From NCBI RefSeq assembly GCF_018687715.1, contig NC_056766.1, positions 18,550,001 to 18,614,000 of the forward strand: a stretch of 64,000 bases of DNA, in the 5' to 3' direction. Position 1 is the first letter of the stretch; each line of letters starts with the position of its first letter. This DNA is from Carya illinoinensis. Taxonomy: Eukaryota; Streptophyta; Magnoliopsida; Fagales; Juglandaceae. The notes beneath the pieces were generated by a model. That model saw nothing but the letters and a program-made list of their open reading frames with translations, did not search any database and had not been told where the DNA came from. Below, piece by piece: positions 22,881-35,512 of the stretch. Made by a program: the position numbers and the translations under genes.

Positions 22881-25800
22881 TCAATCCTTCTTGTCACGGG
22901 CAACCCTTGCACGATATCTGAGCTCTGCCCTTTTCCATCTTACCATCAGGAAACATAAGGAAAGGAGTGTGTTTATCTGCAAAAGAAAAGAGAATGTCCA
23001 AGCAAGTGCAGCTCAGAAAAAAGAAGCAGATAACATAGGGGGAACCATAAAAAACCGATTGACACTTACCAAGATTATGATTGCGATGACAAGAAGAGGC
23101 CCAGACCATAGAACCGAGAGAAAAACACCACTCCGATCAAAATAATTCTGGCCAGCGAAGCTCTTCCAGTTTTCACCTAGGAATCTATTGAGATTCTCGG
23201 CAAGACATACACCAGCCACTGCATGAAATCATGCCTTTATTAGATCATCTGATCATGTTTCCAAAGATATTTAAAACAAGCAGTTTGTAAATGGTAATAT
23301 AAAAACTATTGTTATATGTGTGTGCATGTGCAGGTGTAATGGTGTATACAAGGTGAACATGGAAAGAACAGCAATGTGTCAATGTCAGAACAGCCAAGTC
23401 TAATGGGCCTTGAGAACTTTCAATTATCTTCTTGAATTTCTACTCACTTGAAACATGTAAACCAAATAGCAACCAGTGAGGCTGACTTAATGCTAGGTGT
23501 TCTTACTTGGATAGGAAAATCCAAATTTTAACTGATGTGTACATGAAATCAATGTTAGATACTTTCAGTAGAAAAATTATGAGCTTCAATTCTAGTCATA
23601 GCTGTCGTTACAAAAACTATAACATATATACCCATACAAGTCCAAAAGGCAAAGTACCAAAAAAGATGTACAACTTTACTATGTGCTATTTATTAACCAC
23701 TCAAAGATGGCTTAATATGTTGAAAGACAACTTTATTAGGCAAGACATTTACAGGTGTCTTGCTTTCCAGAGAAGAGACGTTTAGAGAAAATTCTTCATT
23801 CATCATTTTACATCTAGAAATTTAAGTGGAAATAGCCCAAAGGACTAATACCTATGAGGATAAGATGGATAAACAAATATCAATACCGTGAACAAGGAAA
23901 TGCAAGGACTAATCCAGCGAATTAGAGGGAAATAATTGCAGGGCACCCCATAACAAATAAAGTAAAGATCAATTGTCAAATTAAACCGATGAGTGTGATG
24001 ACCCGGTTGTTGGATACTAATCAGTGATCAGATTGTGGGATGGTAATCACATTATTAGAAGAAAATATAATTTCCATCATTTCCATAAACACAGACAGAC
24101 AAAACCTTGCCCAAACATGGAATGCACATTTTGTAACTCTTACGGTGCTTCAAAGGTTTTGATAATAGATACAAAAAAACACCTACGGCAACTTTTGGCT
24201 TTCAACTTTACATAATCAAGCTAAGCAGATGATAAAATGCCATAATTTGAAAATTCACAACGCTGAGGAAACACCACAACAACAACACCCCTAAATGTTG
24301 GTAAAAGTCACATTTTAGGATTTGCAATTACAGAAAACCTGCTGAATTCTTCAATTGGGGGATCATGGAAATATTCTCCAATTCTTCAATTAACAAGGTG
24401 CGTTCATAAACTATCTGTGATATAATAGTATAATAAATCATAGAGATTGAGTTGGGCACACGAAGAGTTACCAACAATTCAAGGAACTAGGGATTGCTGG
24501 ACAGTACATCCGTAGAACATAGCTGTAGTTGGGGAAAAAGGGCTACAATGGTTTGGTTACGAATGAAGATTAAAAGCCATACAAAGACAAGCGCATGACA
24601 ACATTATCTCAACTGATAAAAGAAAATGAATTGGGTGGAGATTTGTGGACAAATAACTGAATTTGTTGAATTGTAGTTTCCTATATCAGTGCAGATCTGA
24701 GACTTTTGGCCTTAGGATGTAAAGTAAAAGCAACAAGGACAGAAAGTCTAGCTCAACTCGACTACTAATTCCTATGAGTTCAAGAAAATGGTGGGGAATG
24801 TGAATCTTTTATATATCACTTGTCCACTGTGCACTCTTGAGTCACTTGTCATGCCCGAGAACAAATACTAGTGTGATCAAAATTTAACTTTGTCAAACGG
24901 CTGCCGCTTGAATATTTTGGTGCTATTTGACTTTGTTTAAATGCTGATTTAATATAGAAGGCAAGATAAAAATAAAATAAAAAATAAAAAAAATCCAAAG
25001 TAGATCCTATAGGTCTTTTTGAAAATAGGAAAACTTGACTCGATGGTGACAACTTCCAATCAGAAATTTCAGACTCTAGAAACCCTAAGGGCAGGTCTGC
25101 GATGCCTCTCAAAGAGCCTAGGGAATTTCCTTATTTTAAAACAGAAAATTGGAAGCTTCCAAGAAGCGACCTAAAAAGCCACAAATTCATGGAGGACAAA
25201 ATTGGTCTATATGCCAGTTTAGCCCTTCCAAAAAATTGTGTATCCAAAAGTATTCACCCTCTCTTCTCCCAGGTCTGGCCACCCTTGCAGCCACGTTTTG
25301 CAACCCAAAGAAAGCACTAACCACATCAAAAACTAACCCTAAAAAGACCAGTCAATTTGAAACCTCCCAAAATTACTTATAAAGCCTAGTTCACCTAGTG
25401 AGTAGCCAATGTGGGATTTAACGCCTGTGACTACCTTCATAACTTACCCACTCTATGTGGATTATCCATATTCTCCAATGTGGGACTGGGGTGATACAAA
25501 AACCCTCTCTTAAATTCCTCACTTCCTCATCAAGGCCATATAATGCAGCGCTTCAGTATCATGACTGGCCTTACAAGGTAGCTTTGTATCTGCTCTATAA
25601 TCCCAAAGAGACTAGTCAATCTGAAACTTTCCTAGAGTCACTTATAAAACCCAGTTTCCCCTAGTAAGTATCAATGTGGGACTTAACAACCATGATTACC
25701 TAAGAAACTCCCCATTCTGTGTGAATCATCCATTTTCCTAAAGTGGGACTGGGGCATTACACACTATTTCTGCAAAAGTTTAATCAAGAAATTCATTGAA

Positions 25801-27811
25801 AGACTCCTTTCAAGCCTGCCGCAACATCTACTGATGTCCATAACCTAGATGCGATTCCACTTGTGGCCACAAGAATGGAACCAGGTTCTTTGATATTGCC
25901 AACCCTTACCCTCAAAGCATAAATGTGTGCTTGCCACCCAAGAGATTAAAGGAAAAATATTTATGACATGTGTTAATGCTGGTTTTAATATTTTAATGTT
26001 ATTTGAAAATACAATCTTTTTACCTTATTCCTATATGATGTGTTTACTTACCGAGTATTTGACTCATTTTTTTATGTTTTAAAACGTTTTAGGTGACTAT
26101 GATGAGTCCGCAGGCCATAATCAGTAATAGATACAAGAACTTATTGAAGCTTTGATAAGTGTTCAGCACACAGTATTTAGGATTTGGTTTCTGCTAACAT
26201 GATGACATTGAGGAATTTTGTTAGTTTCAGTTTATTTGAGTCGTTACTCTCAATATCGGCATTTTCATAAATATTTTCAGTTAGTTGAGGTATTAAAGTT
26301 TATATATCTCTTCTACCTGGTGCTTTGTAATGTTATGATGTGGCATTCCTAATCCTATGGGAATCAGGTGCTACACTTGTTGTTTCAATACAAGCTGGAA
26401 TAGTGCACACTGTACAAGTATTTAGCATCATCTACAATGTTAATCTCAAATAGAAGAGATCGATTAGCATGGGTTTATGTCGTATTTGTAGAAGAACAAT
26501 AACAACTTGATTCTTTAAGGCAAAAACATTTCTCCAGTGTAAAACCCTGCCTCTAATTATTCCACCAACTGTTGATTCTACAAGAAATTGGTATTATAAT
26601 GCCTAGACATAATAAGGTTGTCATACCACTCCAGTATTTTTTTTAATCGCTAATTCACAACAAGATAAATATATGCCAAGCCTACAATGAAGAAGAACAA
26701 TATTCACTACTAATGAAACCTCAGATTCTTTGCATCACAGCCCTCATCCACTCACACCCCCTACCCCTCCAAACAAAAAGAAAAGGAACAGTAAACAACA
26801 TCTTATCATCCTCCAAAACTTGAAATCAAATAATTACCATGCATCTTCTATGTTAAAACCCTTTTTTTCTTTGATTAACAGCAATTCGATAGTCAAGCAT
26901 ATGAAGAAAAAGTAAAACATTTGTCTAAACAATTCAAAATAATATGTATCATAACACATGAGGAGGAACCTAAATAATAAAATCGGAAGATGGCTGTGGA
27001 GAATATGCAAGTAATAGACCTACATGCCAGGAGGAACAAGCACATCTGAAAGTTGATATTCTTCCTCGAGAAGATCGTTAGCAGCAACAACGTAAAGTGT
27101 AACCCCAGTAAGCACATTAACCAAGGTTCCTGTCAAAGGCAAAGGCAACATAACATCGAACAATCAATTGAAATGGGATCCAAACTACTGACTCATATCA
27201 TAAGAGGACAAAATTATAAGTTTTGAAGAGATATTAACCACCTGACACGAATTAAACAACTTTAATAGAGCAAATCGCTCAGACATGACGAAGGATGTTC
27301 ATTTCAGTCAGCCAGGAGTGAAACTAATACAAGATACATACACCATTCTGCATCCCTTACATTATAGCATAATTTTCCTTTATTTTACATAATCATGGCC
27401 CCAAATCTGGAATCATGTCGGACGCAATTGACGAAATAAACAGAACAACAAAGGGTTTTGTTTCTACCCATTTATTTAGCAAAAAGTGTCATCTTTCTCA
27501 TTTCGCACCCAAACTATAAATTTAGTATTAGATTTAAGATCTGGGTGCGTTTAGAAGGTTGTACTCTCAATCATCTCGGAAACCAAAGCAACAAGGAATA
27601 AGATTCTTGAAGATCTGAGCACTGCACGTGGCTTTGCTCTCCCCCGAGCTAAAAAACAACGGGAACATACCTTCCAGTCGATTGCGTGGAAGAAACCAAT
27701 GAAATTGTCGGCGGCGGGACGTAGACCGGAGCGCAGCTCGGAAGAGAATTTCTGGACCAGATCCGCCATTTGATCCATGTGCTCCTCCAAAGCCGATTTA
27801 AGCTCCTCCAT
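22881..27811 (-). CDS. TMEM18: TMEM18 family membrane protein, 163 aa, four coding exons
   Basis: Minus-strand gene assembled from exons 27811-27671, 27129-27024, 23218-23070 and 22976-22881. Every junction has GT/AG ends and the frame is kept (47 codons; 35 plus 1 base; 2 bases plus 49; 31 plus stop). Start chosen by homology at MEELKSALEE; the frame stays open upstream but without family similarity. Shows an N-terminal amphipathic helix (residues 1-40), FFHAIDWKEPW, hydrophobic segments at about 52-67, 74-90 and 112-132, the plant-conserved GENWKSFAGQNYFD, and a basic tail (VRWKRAELRYRARVARDKKD). Animal TMEM18 sits in the nuclear envelope; the plant role is poorly known. Introns are 541, 3805 and 93 bp, the large one holding repeats. 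No disruption seen. Confidence 0.93.
24847..25761 (+). mobile_element. candidate solo LTR inside TMEM18 intron 2
   Basis: The left end TGTCATGCCC and right end GGGGCATTACA are near-perfect inverted LTR-type ends (TGTnATGCCC). A possible 4-bp duplication CACT flanks it (24843-24846, 25762-25765). No internal retrotransposon coding. Its 3' part holds two diverged copies of a ~160-bp unit (about 25340-25500 and 25605-25764), each with AATGTGGGA...TGGGACTGGGG. Borders are moderately secure; the family is unassigned. Confidence 0.5.
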
Positions 27812-28323
27812 GGCCTTCCAAATCCTCCAAAAGTTCTCGCCTTCAAGCTGTAGCAACAAGAAATACGCACAACTTTTCCACTGTAAATTTATTTTCGCGT
27901 CTTGTCTTGTAAATCGTGGTGAGACCCTGCGTATATTATGGGAACGGAGTCTTCTTTGATTGGTTCTTTCCAAAACTTCCTATTACCTGTGGCCTGTGGG
28001 TGAACTTGACCTTCACGTCATCCTATCCGTTAAAACTTGCCATTGGGCCCAGGCCCGGGCGGTATATATCTCCCGTCCAGCCCGGCATTTATATATATAA
28101 ATAAATAAATATAAATATATATAAAAATTAAATTTATAATGATATGACACCGTTTTAATTATTTTTAAAACAACGTTATTTAAATTGGTCTTTCTCTCAA
28201 GTGTGAGGCCAAAGTTTTCTCCCTCCTGCCCAGCAAAGGTTTGAGTTTGCTGCATGCAACATGATCTTTCTTTTTGGAGATTTGGTGTTTCTTGGTTCAT
28301 TGTTTGATCACCTCTAGCCACTA
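27812..28323. other. TMEM18 5' flank and gap before LINE A
   Basis: 27812-27960 is probably the TMEM18 5' UTR (minus strand). Then comes an AT-rich stretch with TATATATAAATAAATAAATA (28089-28120), and 28190-28320, which may be the LINE 5' UTR. No independent gene seen. Confidence 0.4.
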
Positions 28324-29650
28324 ATGGCAAAGGACATTACTACTTAGTGGGACAGATTGTCTCTAACGGAAAAGGAGGCTAAGAATGTGGTTGTAAGGAA
28401 AGATGATATCCATGCAATGTTGGAAAGGGGCCGATTTTGTTTAATCAAGATTGTTACATATAAGAGAGTGAGTCGTGAGGCTTTCAAGGCTACTATATAT
28501 GTTGAAGATTTGGAAAGTGGATGCCATTGCAAACATTATTGATGTGGGTTTCAATATGTTTCTTTTTGAATTTGCCAATGAGACTGCACTACAAAAAGTG
28601 TGGGATTGTTAGATTTGGTCATTCGATCAGTGCCTTCTTTGCTTCAAATATTTTGATGGCCTTACTCCTCTTTCTGCTATGTCATTCACACATATTTATG
28701 GGTTCAGTTGCATAATTTGCCTTTTGGATATATGAATACTAAGATTGATTTTCAACTAGGTAGTTCAATTGGTAGGGTGTTTCATGTGGAGGTTGATGAT
28801 TTGAGTACTAGTTTGGGTCATTTCTTACGTGTGCTTATTGAAATGGACTTTACTAAGCCTTTGATTCGAGGGAAAATGATTAATATACAAGGGATAGGTC
28901 ATTCTTACAGTTTAAATATGAGAGGATATTGAGGTTTTGTTTCTACTGTGCTATGCTCTCACATGGCATGAATGGATGTTCTTAGATGGGAGTTGGTTGA
29001 GAGCCTCTAATTCAGTTTCATTCATGGGATTGAGTCGATTTGTTTCTACTCTTCCACATGGATCGTGTTCTTCTGTAGATGTTGGGAAGAAGGCGGTTGC
29101 TACTTTGGATAGTAACATGGTGTTTTTGAAAAAGCTCATTAGGGATTGGCTAAAAAGGTAGTTATGTACACATGTCCAGATAAGAACATTATGTTACCCT
29201 CAAAGATTATAATTGACAAAATTGTAGCCATGCACACTTTTACCCTATTGTTGTAGATTCACTCTTGGCTTCAACAAGTGCAGTGAATGTTGATATGGTA
29301 AAGGAGAGGGAAGTGCTATGTTTTAATGCTTCTCCTTAAACTCAGATGGACAGTATGGGCAGTGGCATTTCTAGATCAGGTACAACTTCTGGCAATTCAC
29401 TAATGAAATAGAAGAGATAGATAAGGGAGGGTGGTAGGCTGGGTGTTGCTAATTCCTCAACCCTTAAAGGTGGTTGAAAGAGGAAGTCCTCTCCCAAAGG
29501 TTCTGACTTGCCTTCTAATTTTCCTTTCAAAGCTTATAGGAAAACTAGATCATATAGCCAAAATGAGAATGTATCGGTGGAGGCTATGTTACAGCCCCTC
29601 CAAGAAAAATGAAACTCTTAAAGTTGAAATTGTCAAGGGATTGGAAACCC
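28324..29650 (+). pseudogene. LINE A ORF1 (DUF4283-type, zinc knuckle)
   Basis: Opens MAKDITT then a TAG. The next part (LSLTEKEAKNVVV...GRFCLIKIV) matches the N-terminal region of plant LINE ORF1 proteins. WVQLHNLPFGYMNTKIDFQL (near 28703) followed by IGRVFHVEVDD and GHFLRVLIEMDFTKPL is the DUF4283 RNA-binding core. A CX2CX4HX4C knuckle is intact in a shifted frame at 28938-28979. ORF1 protein normally coats LINE RNA; here stops and frame changes abolish it. Confidence 0.78.
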
Positions 29651-29675
29651 TTGATCAGTTCGTGATCTTGATTGC

Positions 29676-30312
29676 ATGATCAAGACTCAAAAGCCAACTA
29701 TTGTTTTCTTAATGGAAACTAAGGTATTGAAATATAAACTAGATAGTTTAAAAGTTAAGTTGGGGTTTCAAAATTTATTTTTTGTGGATGGGGTTGGGCA
29801 GAGTGGAGGTTTGGCTATTGTTTGGAAGGAAGATTTGTCTCTTTCTATTCAATCTTTTGCACATAGACATATTAATGCTTGGGTGATTTCTGAGGAGAAC
29901 ACTAAGTGGATGCTGACTAGTTCTTATGGACACCCCATGACAAACTTAAGAATGTTGGGTTACAATATTTTAAAAGCTTTGAGAGATTTGAATCCTAGAA
30001 TGTGGCTTTGTAATGGTGATTTTAATGAGCTTTTATATAATCATGATAAATGTGGTGGTGCTGAGAGGCAAACAGAGTCAAATGCAGCTTCTTCACCAGG
30101 TTTTGCAGGACTATAATTTGTGTGACTTGAATTTTGGTTATGCATTTTTTACTTGGTCCAATAATAGACAGGATGCTAGTTTTACTAAAGAAAAACTGGA
30201 AAAAGCAGTAGCTTCAAAACAATGGTGTAAAGATTTTGGAGATGAAAACATTCAAGTCATGCCTACACTGTCATCAGATCATTGTCCTATCATGATTTCC
30301 ATACTGCCATGA
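29676..30312 (+). pseudogene. LINE A endonuclease domain, frameshifted
   Basis: APE-type endonuclease. Recognisable pieces: IVFLMETKVL (catalytic Glu region), GGLAIVWKEDLSL, WLCNGDFNELLY (GDFN motif near 30015), then after a frame change AFFTWSNNR, FTKEKLEKAV and LSSDHCPIMI (SDH motif near 30275). All the expected blocks are present in order, but one frame shift (about 30090-30115) breaks it. Confidence 0.85.
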
Positions 30313-30419
30313 CAACAACAACAAGTACCTCATTGCATAACTGCAAGGTATGAAGCAAACTGGTTTTCTTATGATGATTGTGGAGATGTTGGTTAAAAGG
30401 ATGTGGTAAGTTTCTAATA

Positions 30420-32255
30420 ACTCCCAAGTCTGATTCATATTATCCTTTCTTTTGGGAAGATGTTAATGGAAATGTTAAGAGGAATTGGGTTTCTTGATCC
30501 AAGTTATGCAAACCAATGTTGGAGGGGGGTTTGGGGCTTCGGAATTTCAAGGAGGTCCAACATTCTCTCCACATGAAATTTGCATGGCACCTCCTCGCTA
30601 TTGATAATTTGTGGACCCGTTTTTTCAAGGCTAAGTATGCTAAAAGTGGGCACTTATTGCTTGCTAAAAATACAGCTTCTTGTTCATAGTTTTGGAAGTC
30701 TATTATGTATGTTTTGCCCTATGTGTGTGACAATATACTATAGAAAGTTAGAACCAGTAGGATCTCTTTCTGGTTTGTTCGGTGGATGGAGAATGGCCCC
30801 CTTTGTTTGAGAGTGCCAGTAGTACCCAATCCTTTGATCCAAATTAGAGAGTGCTGGGTTGACAATGCTTGGGATTTTGAGCTTTTTGAAAACTTGGTGG
30901 GTGCAGGTATTATGGCCTCAATAATTGCTAGGAAAGAGGAGGAGGATTTTATTCTGTGGAAGCCTTCCACGGATGGTTGCTTTTCGTCGGCTAGTGCTTC
31001 GGAGTTGATCCAAGTAAAGTCGGATCATATCTCATCTCTAAAATGGATTTGGAATAGAGTGTTACCGAAGAAGATTTCGTTGTGTATGTGGAAGGTCAGA
31101 TTTCAATGCTTACCAGTGGATACACGGGTCTAGTCTTGCTGGATTTCCTTGGCATCCCGATGTGATTGTTGTGTTGCTAGGAATGTTGAATCTCTTGAAC
31201 ATGTCTTATTTTTAGGGGAGTTTGCATCTCAACTGTGGCAATGAGCAGCAAGGGAAGTGGGTATTTTGGTTTTGGCACTGACAACATGGTGGGGATGCGT
31301 ATCCTAATGGTTTGCGATAGCAAAGAGGAACTCGCAGCGAGGTACGATCATTGGCATTATTCCTTGCCTTATCACTTGGAAGTTATGGCAACAACGATGC
31401 AGAGCGCAAATGGAGGGCTGTGTGGAGGCTATTGATGGTGTCTGGTGGTCTCTAAAAGCTTGCCTAAAAATTCAGTCCGGTACATATACGAAAGCGGGCT
31501 TCCTTTCAGCTTCGGATGAAAGGACTTTACAACAATTAGATATCCCTGTGCATCCCATTCATTGAAGAGTTGCTAGAAGTGTTTCATGGAGTAAGCCAAC
31601 ATCGGGTTATGTTAAACTCAATGTTGATTGTAGTTGTAGAGGAAACCCAGCGACCTGGGTTGGAGGAGGGGTGATAAAATAGTGCTGGTACTATTTTGGA
31701 ACGATTTTCAACTTGTTTTGCTCATGGGTCTAATAATGAGGCAGAACTTAGAGCCCTTAAAAAGTGGGTGGCTTTATGTAAATCGTTGAGTTATCTTCAT
31801 CTGAAGATCGAGTGTGACTCTAAAAATGTGGCGGACTGGGTCATTGCTAGAAGTTGTTCAGTGTGGTACCTTTGGAATTTCTGAGAGGAAGCTCATCAGG
31901 AATTACAGGGGATTAGTTTCTCTATTCGGCATCAATTTTCAGGAAGTGAACCAAGTTGCAGATTTTTTGGCATGTCAAGGTGAGGAAGGTAAGATAGGTC
32001 GCTTTGAGGGTGAGGCTTCAATGGCTAGTCAGTTGAGGGACATCATTCATTTGGATAAATTAGGCTTGCCTTATCTACGTCGTTAAGCCATTTGGGTCTT
32101 TTGCTTTCTGGTTTGGGTTTCATTATAGGTTTGTTTAGATTGTTCTTTTATGTTTCTTGGGTGGCTTGGTTGTTACTTTTGGGAGGTGGTCACTCTTATA
32201 CATGTGATTTCTTCTCTTCTCTTATAAAAAAAAAAAAAACTCCAAATTCTGATTT
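30420..32255 (+). mobile_element. 5'-truncated LINE nested in LINE A, with TSD and poly(A)
   Basis: Body 30437-32237. The start is inside the C-terminal part of RT (FWEDVNGNVKRNWVS, then GGLGLRNFKEVQHSLHMKFA). It goes on through a zinc-binding domain (WNRVLPKKISLCMWKVRFQ near 31055) and RNase H (YVKLNVDCSCRGNP near 31613; final ORF to 32086), and ends in an A-run (32226-32238). Target-site copies: 30420-30435 and 32238-32253 agree at 14 of 16 bases around ACTCC..A..TCTGATT. Truncation, A-tail and TSD are the marks of target-primed reverse transcription. Several stops show it is old. Confidence 0.87.
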
Positions 32256-33900
32256 CAATCATGCACAAGCTCAAAAGAGGTATGTTTGCTCTGCGAAGGT
32301 GGAGTAAAAGTAAAGAGCCTCTTACTGATTCCTTTCTACAAGTTAAAATGGACAAATTGCATTTCCTACAGCAGTCTAGGACTGCTGCTTCTGTTGGAAA
32401 AATTACTCAACTGCAAAGAGAAATTAATGAATTATTGAAGAGAATCAACATTAGATGGCAACAAAGGGCAAATGTGCATTGGCTTCAGAAGGGAGATTGA
32501 AATACAAAGAATTTCCACTTCTGTGCTACAAAAAGGAAGAGAATGAATCATATTCTAAGTATTATAAATGAGAGGGGAAATGTTTATACCAAATCAGAGG
32601 ATATTGAGCAAGCTTTCACTAGCTATTATCAGTCACTTTTCACTTCATCTAATCCATCTAACATTGTCTTATGTCTTGCTCATTTAACATAGAAGGTTTC
32701 TTTTGAGATGAATGCCAAATTAAATCAACCATTTACTGAAGAAGAAGTTGAATGTGCTCTATTTCAAATGGGTCCTCATAAAGCCCCTAGTCCTGATGGC
32801 TATAGTGCATGCTTTTTCCAAGATCATTGACCAACTGTAAAAGAGGAGGTTTGTCAGGCAATTCTATATTTTTTAAACTCAAAGCAATCAATAACTGAGA
32901 TTAATTTCACTTATCTTGTTATGATACCAAAGAAGTTCAACCCTCAGTTTCTAAGTGAATATCGACCAATTAGTCTTTGTAATATTGTTTATAAGATGAT
33001 TGCAAAAGTCTTAGCTAACAGATTGAAGTGTATAATGCCAAGTTTAATCTCTCCAACTCAATGTGCTTTTGTGTCTGGGTGTTTAATCTCTGACAATATA
33101 TTAGCAGCATTTGAAACTTTTCACATAATGAATCGTAAAATGTCTGGCAAAAATGGTTATATGACATTGAAGCTTGACATGAGCAAAGCTTATGACTGTG
33201 CGGAATGTGTGTTTCTCAAGTCTATTTTGACTAAGTTAGGCTTTGCATAGAATTGGATTCAATTGATTATGGAATGTGTATCTTCTTTCAGTTTTTCAAT
33301 CTTGGTGAATAGTTTCCCTTAGCAAACTTTCAGACCATCAAGAGGTTTAAGACGAGGCTGCCCTCTCTTATCATACCTCTTCATTCTTTGTGCTGAAACT
33401 TTGAGTTCTCAACTCTATGCTGTTGAACATTAAGGATTAATTTCTGGTGTGCCTATTGTTAAGGGTGTGCTATCCATGAATAATTTGTTCTTTGCAGATG
33501 ATAATTTGATATTTTGTCAAACAAATATGGTAGAATGGGAAAGACTTAATCACATTTTAAGCTTATATGAAAAGGATTCAGGGTAGCTGATTAACAAAGA
33601 CAAAACTTCTTTACTTTTCAGTAGAAATATAAAGCTTTCAACAAATGCATATATTAAGGAGATTGTTGGCTTGAATGACTTATCCAACATGGGGAAATAC
33701 TTTGAACTTCCTAGTTTGGTGGGTAAATCTTGATTGAGGGCTTTTTAGGATATTGTAAGTAAAGTGTAAGGCAAGATTGAGAACTGGAAAAATAGATTTT
33801 TATCTCAAGTTGGAAGGAAAGTTCTTATTAAGTTAGTGCTCCAATTAGTTTCAACATACTGCATGAGTATGTTTCTTTTGTCTAAAACTTTATGTTAGAA
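32256..33900 (+). pseudogene. LINE A reverse transcriptase, broken
   Basis: RT blocks in order: MGPHKAPSPDGYS (near 32768), VMIPKKFNPQFLSEYRPISL (near 32918), LKLDMSKAYDCAE (catalytic Asp, near 33170), SRGLRRGCPLLSYLF (near 33340) and LFFADDNLIF (FADD, near 33490), then GKIENWKNRFLSQVGRKVLI. Catalytic residues survive but stops occur at several sites, for example 32498, 32690, 32828, 33248 and 33430. Confidence 0.88.
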
Positions 33901-34589
33901 GTTAAACTCTTTAATTTCAAATTTCTGGTGGAATGGCATGGAGGATAGGAATAAGATGAATTGGAAATCTTGGCATGTACTATGTATTGGTAAACAACAA
34001 GGAGGGTGTGGATTTAGGGATTTGACTGGTTTTAATCTGGCCTTAATAGCTAAACATGCATGGAGATTTTTCACAGCTGCAAACTCCCTCCCTATCAGAA
34101 ATTTTTAGGCTAAATAATTTCCCTCATCCTCAGTATTGCAAGCTAACTTGGGTTCAAGACCTTCTTTTGTGTGGAGAAGTATATAGCAGGCTAGAAGGCT
34201 TCTAAGGATGGACTTATTTGGAGAATGGGTAATGGTTGACAGATTCATATCCGGTAGGACAGATGGATTCCAAGGGGGAAAGTTCGTGTATGATTCAATC
34301 TCCAATGCAAACTTTGGGGCCTAATGCTTTGGTTGAGGAATTAATTGATAAAAAAAACTTATTGGTGGAATGTTTCATTGGTTTAGTTTGTTTTTAATGA
34401 TATTGACTCTACTGCAATATTACAGATACATGTTAGTGTGTTGGGCAACCCTAATAAACTGGTCTGGAAAGGGACTAATAATGGCATCTTTTATGTTAAA
34501 AGTGCCTATCATATGTATATGGAGACAATCTAGAGTCTTAATGGTGAGACATCTAAAATAGGCAAGTATGATTCTTGTTGGAAAGAATT

Positions 34590-35480
34590 ATGGGCTCTAC
34601 CTGTTACTAATTTTGTTCAAACTTTTATGTGGAGAGCATGTTCAGATTCCCTCCCTACTAAACTGAATCTTTACAAGAGAAATGTGACTGCTGATGCTCT
34701 ATGTCCTCTCTATTCAATGGAAGATGAATCTACTGGGCATATCCTTTGGTCATGTCCTACTGTTATGGATGTTTAGTGGATGAGAAATAAGAACATGTAG
34801 AAATGGGAATTACTAATCTTGACTTTGCTCAGACTTTTAAACAGATGATTGACAGGTTGCAAGGAAGGGCAGAAGTTTACTCATCCCTCATTTTTATTTC
34901 AGCATGCTATCAATGAATGTAACTCATATAAGCAAGCTATGGAGGCCATTTCTCAACAGAAGCATTAAGTTTCAAATGTTACAGTTAAATGAGAGTTTCT
35001 ACCACATGAATATATAAAGATCAATTGGGATATTGCTGTACAAAAACAATCAAATAGGATTGGACTTGGCATTGTGCTTCAAGACTAGGAAGGGGTTGTG
35101 TTAATGAGTTTGATGAAACCCATGCATTATTGTTTAGATGCTGATATGGCTGAAGCAAGGGGCTTATTTGAAGTTTTCAAGTTGTGTAAAGAACTTGGCC
35201 TAGTTAACTACATGTAAAGAACTAGTGACTCTTCACATGTTGTGACTACCGTACTTAATCAAAAAGAAGAAGTGGACAACTATAATCTTTTTATTGTAGA
35301 TATCAAACATATGATGTATGGAACTAATTGGAGACTAAGACATGTCAGGAGGGATGCAAGCCGAGTTACACATAGGCTAGCAAGGGAAGCATTGTTGTTA
35401 GATGCAGAGAAGATTGATATTGGCCTTATTAATCCTTGTATTTCAGATATTGTAATGGCTGAATGCCAACATTATCCATA
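34590..35480 (+). pseudogene. LINE A zinc-binding and RNase H domains
   Basis: ELWALPVTNFVQTFMWRACSDSL with a later CPLYSMEDESTGHILWSC is the zinc-binding RT-associated domain. INWDIAVQKQSN...AEARGLFEV and the last frame 35242-35481 (VVTTVLNQKEEVDNYNLFIV..., HVRRDASRVTHRLAREAL) are the RNase H of plant LINEs. Stops separate the parts. Confidence 0.72.
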
Positions 35481-35512
35481 ATATATTACAAGTATTTCTA
35501 CTTCAAAAGAAA

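Larger units (their letters stand above)
28324..35510 (+). mobile_element. LINE A (L1-type), decayed, interrupted by a second LINE
   Basis: Non-LTR retrotransposon with ORF1 (28324-29650), endonuclease (29676-30312), RT (32260-33900), zinc-binding RT-associated domain (34590-34760) and a C-terminal RNase H (about 35000-35480), the plant L1-like order. A 1.8 kb foreign LINE splits it between endonuclease and RT at 30437-32237. Many stops and frameshifts throughout. The 3' end is placed near the A-rich AAAAGAAAAAAC at 35501-35512. No TSD was found, so outer borders are approximate. Confidence 0.85.

Noticed and set aside
23996..24020. LTR start TGTGATGACCCGG in the TMEM18 intron
   Set aside because: Matches the first bases of the Tekay LTR, but the following sequence does not, and no matching end or TSD was found.
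27551..27973. 140-codon minus-strand frame as a complete gene
   Set aside because: Only residues from MEELKSALEE to AIDWK match TMEM18; the rest is 5' UTR and intron read-through past a GT donor at 27670.
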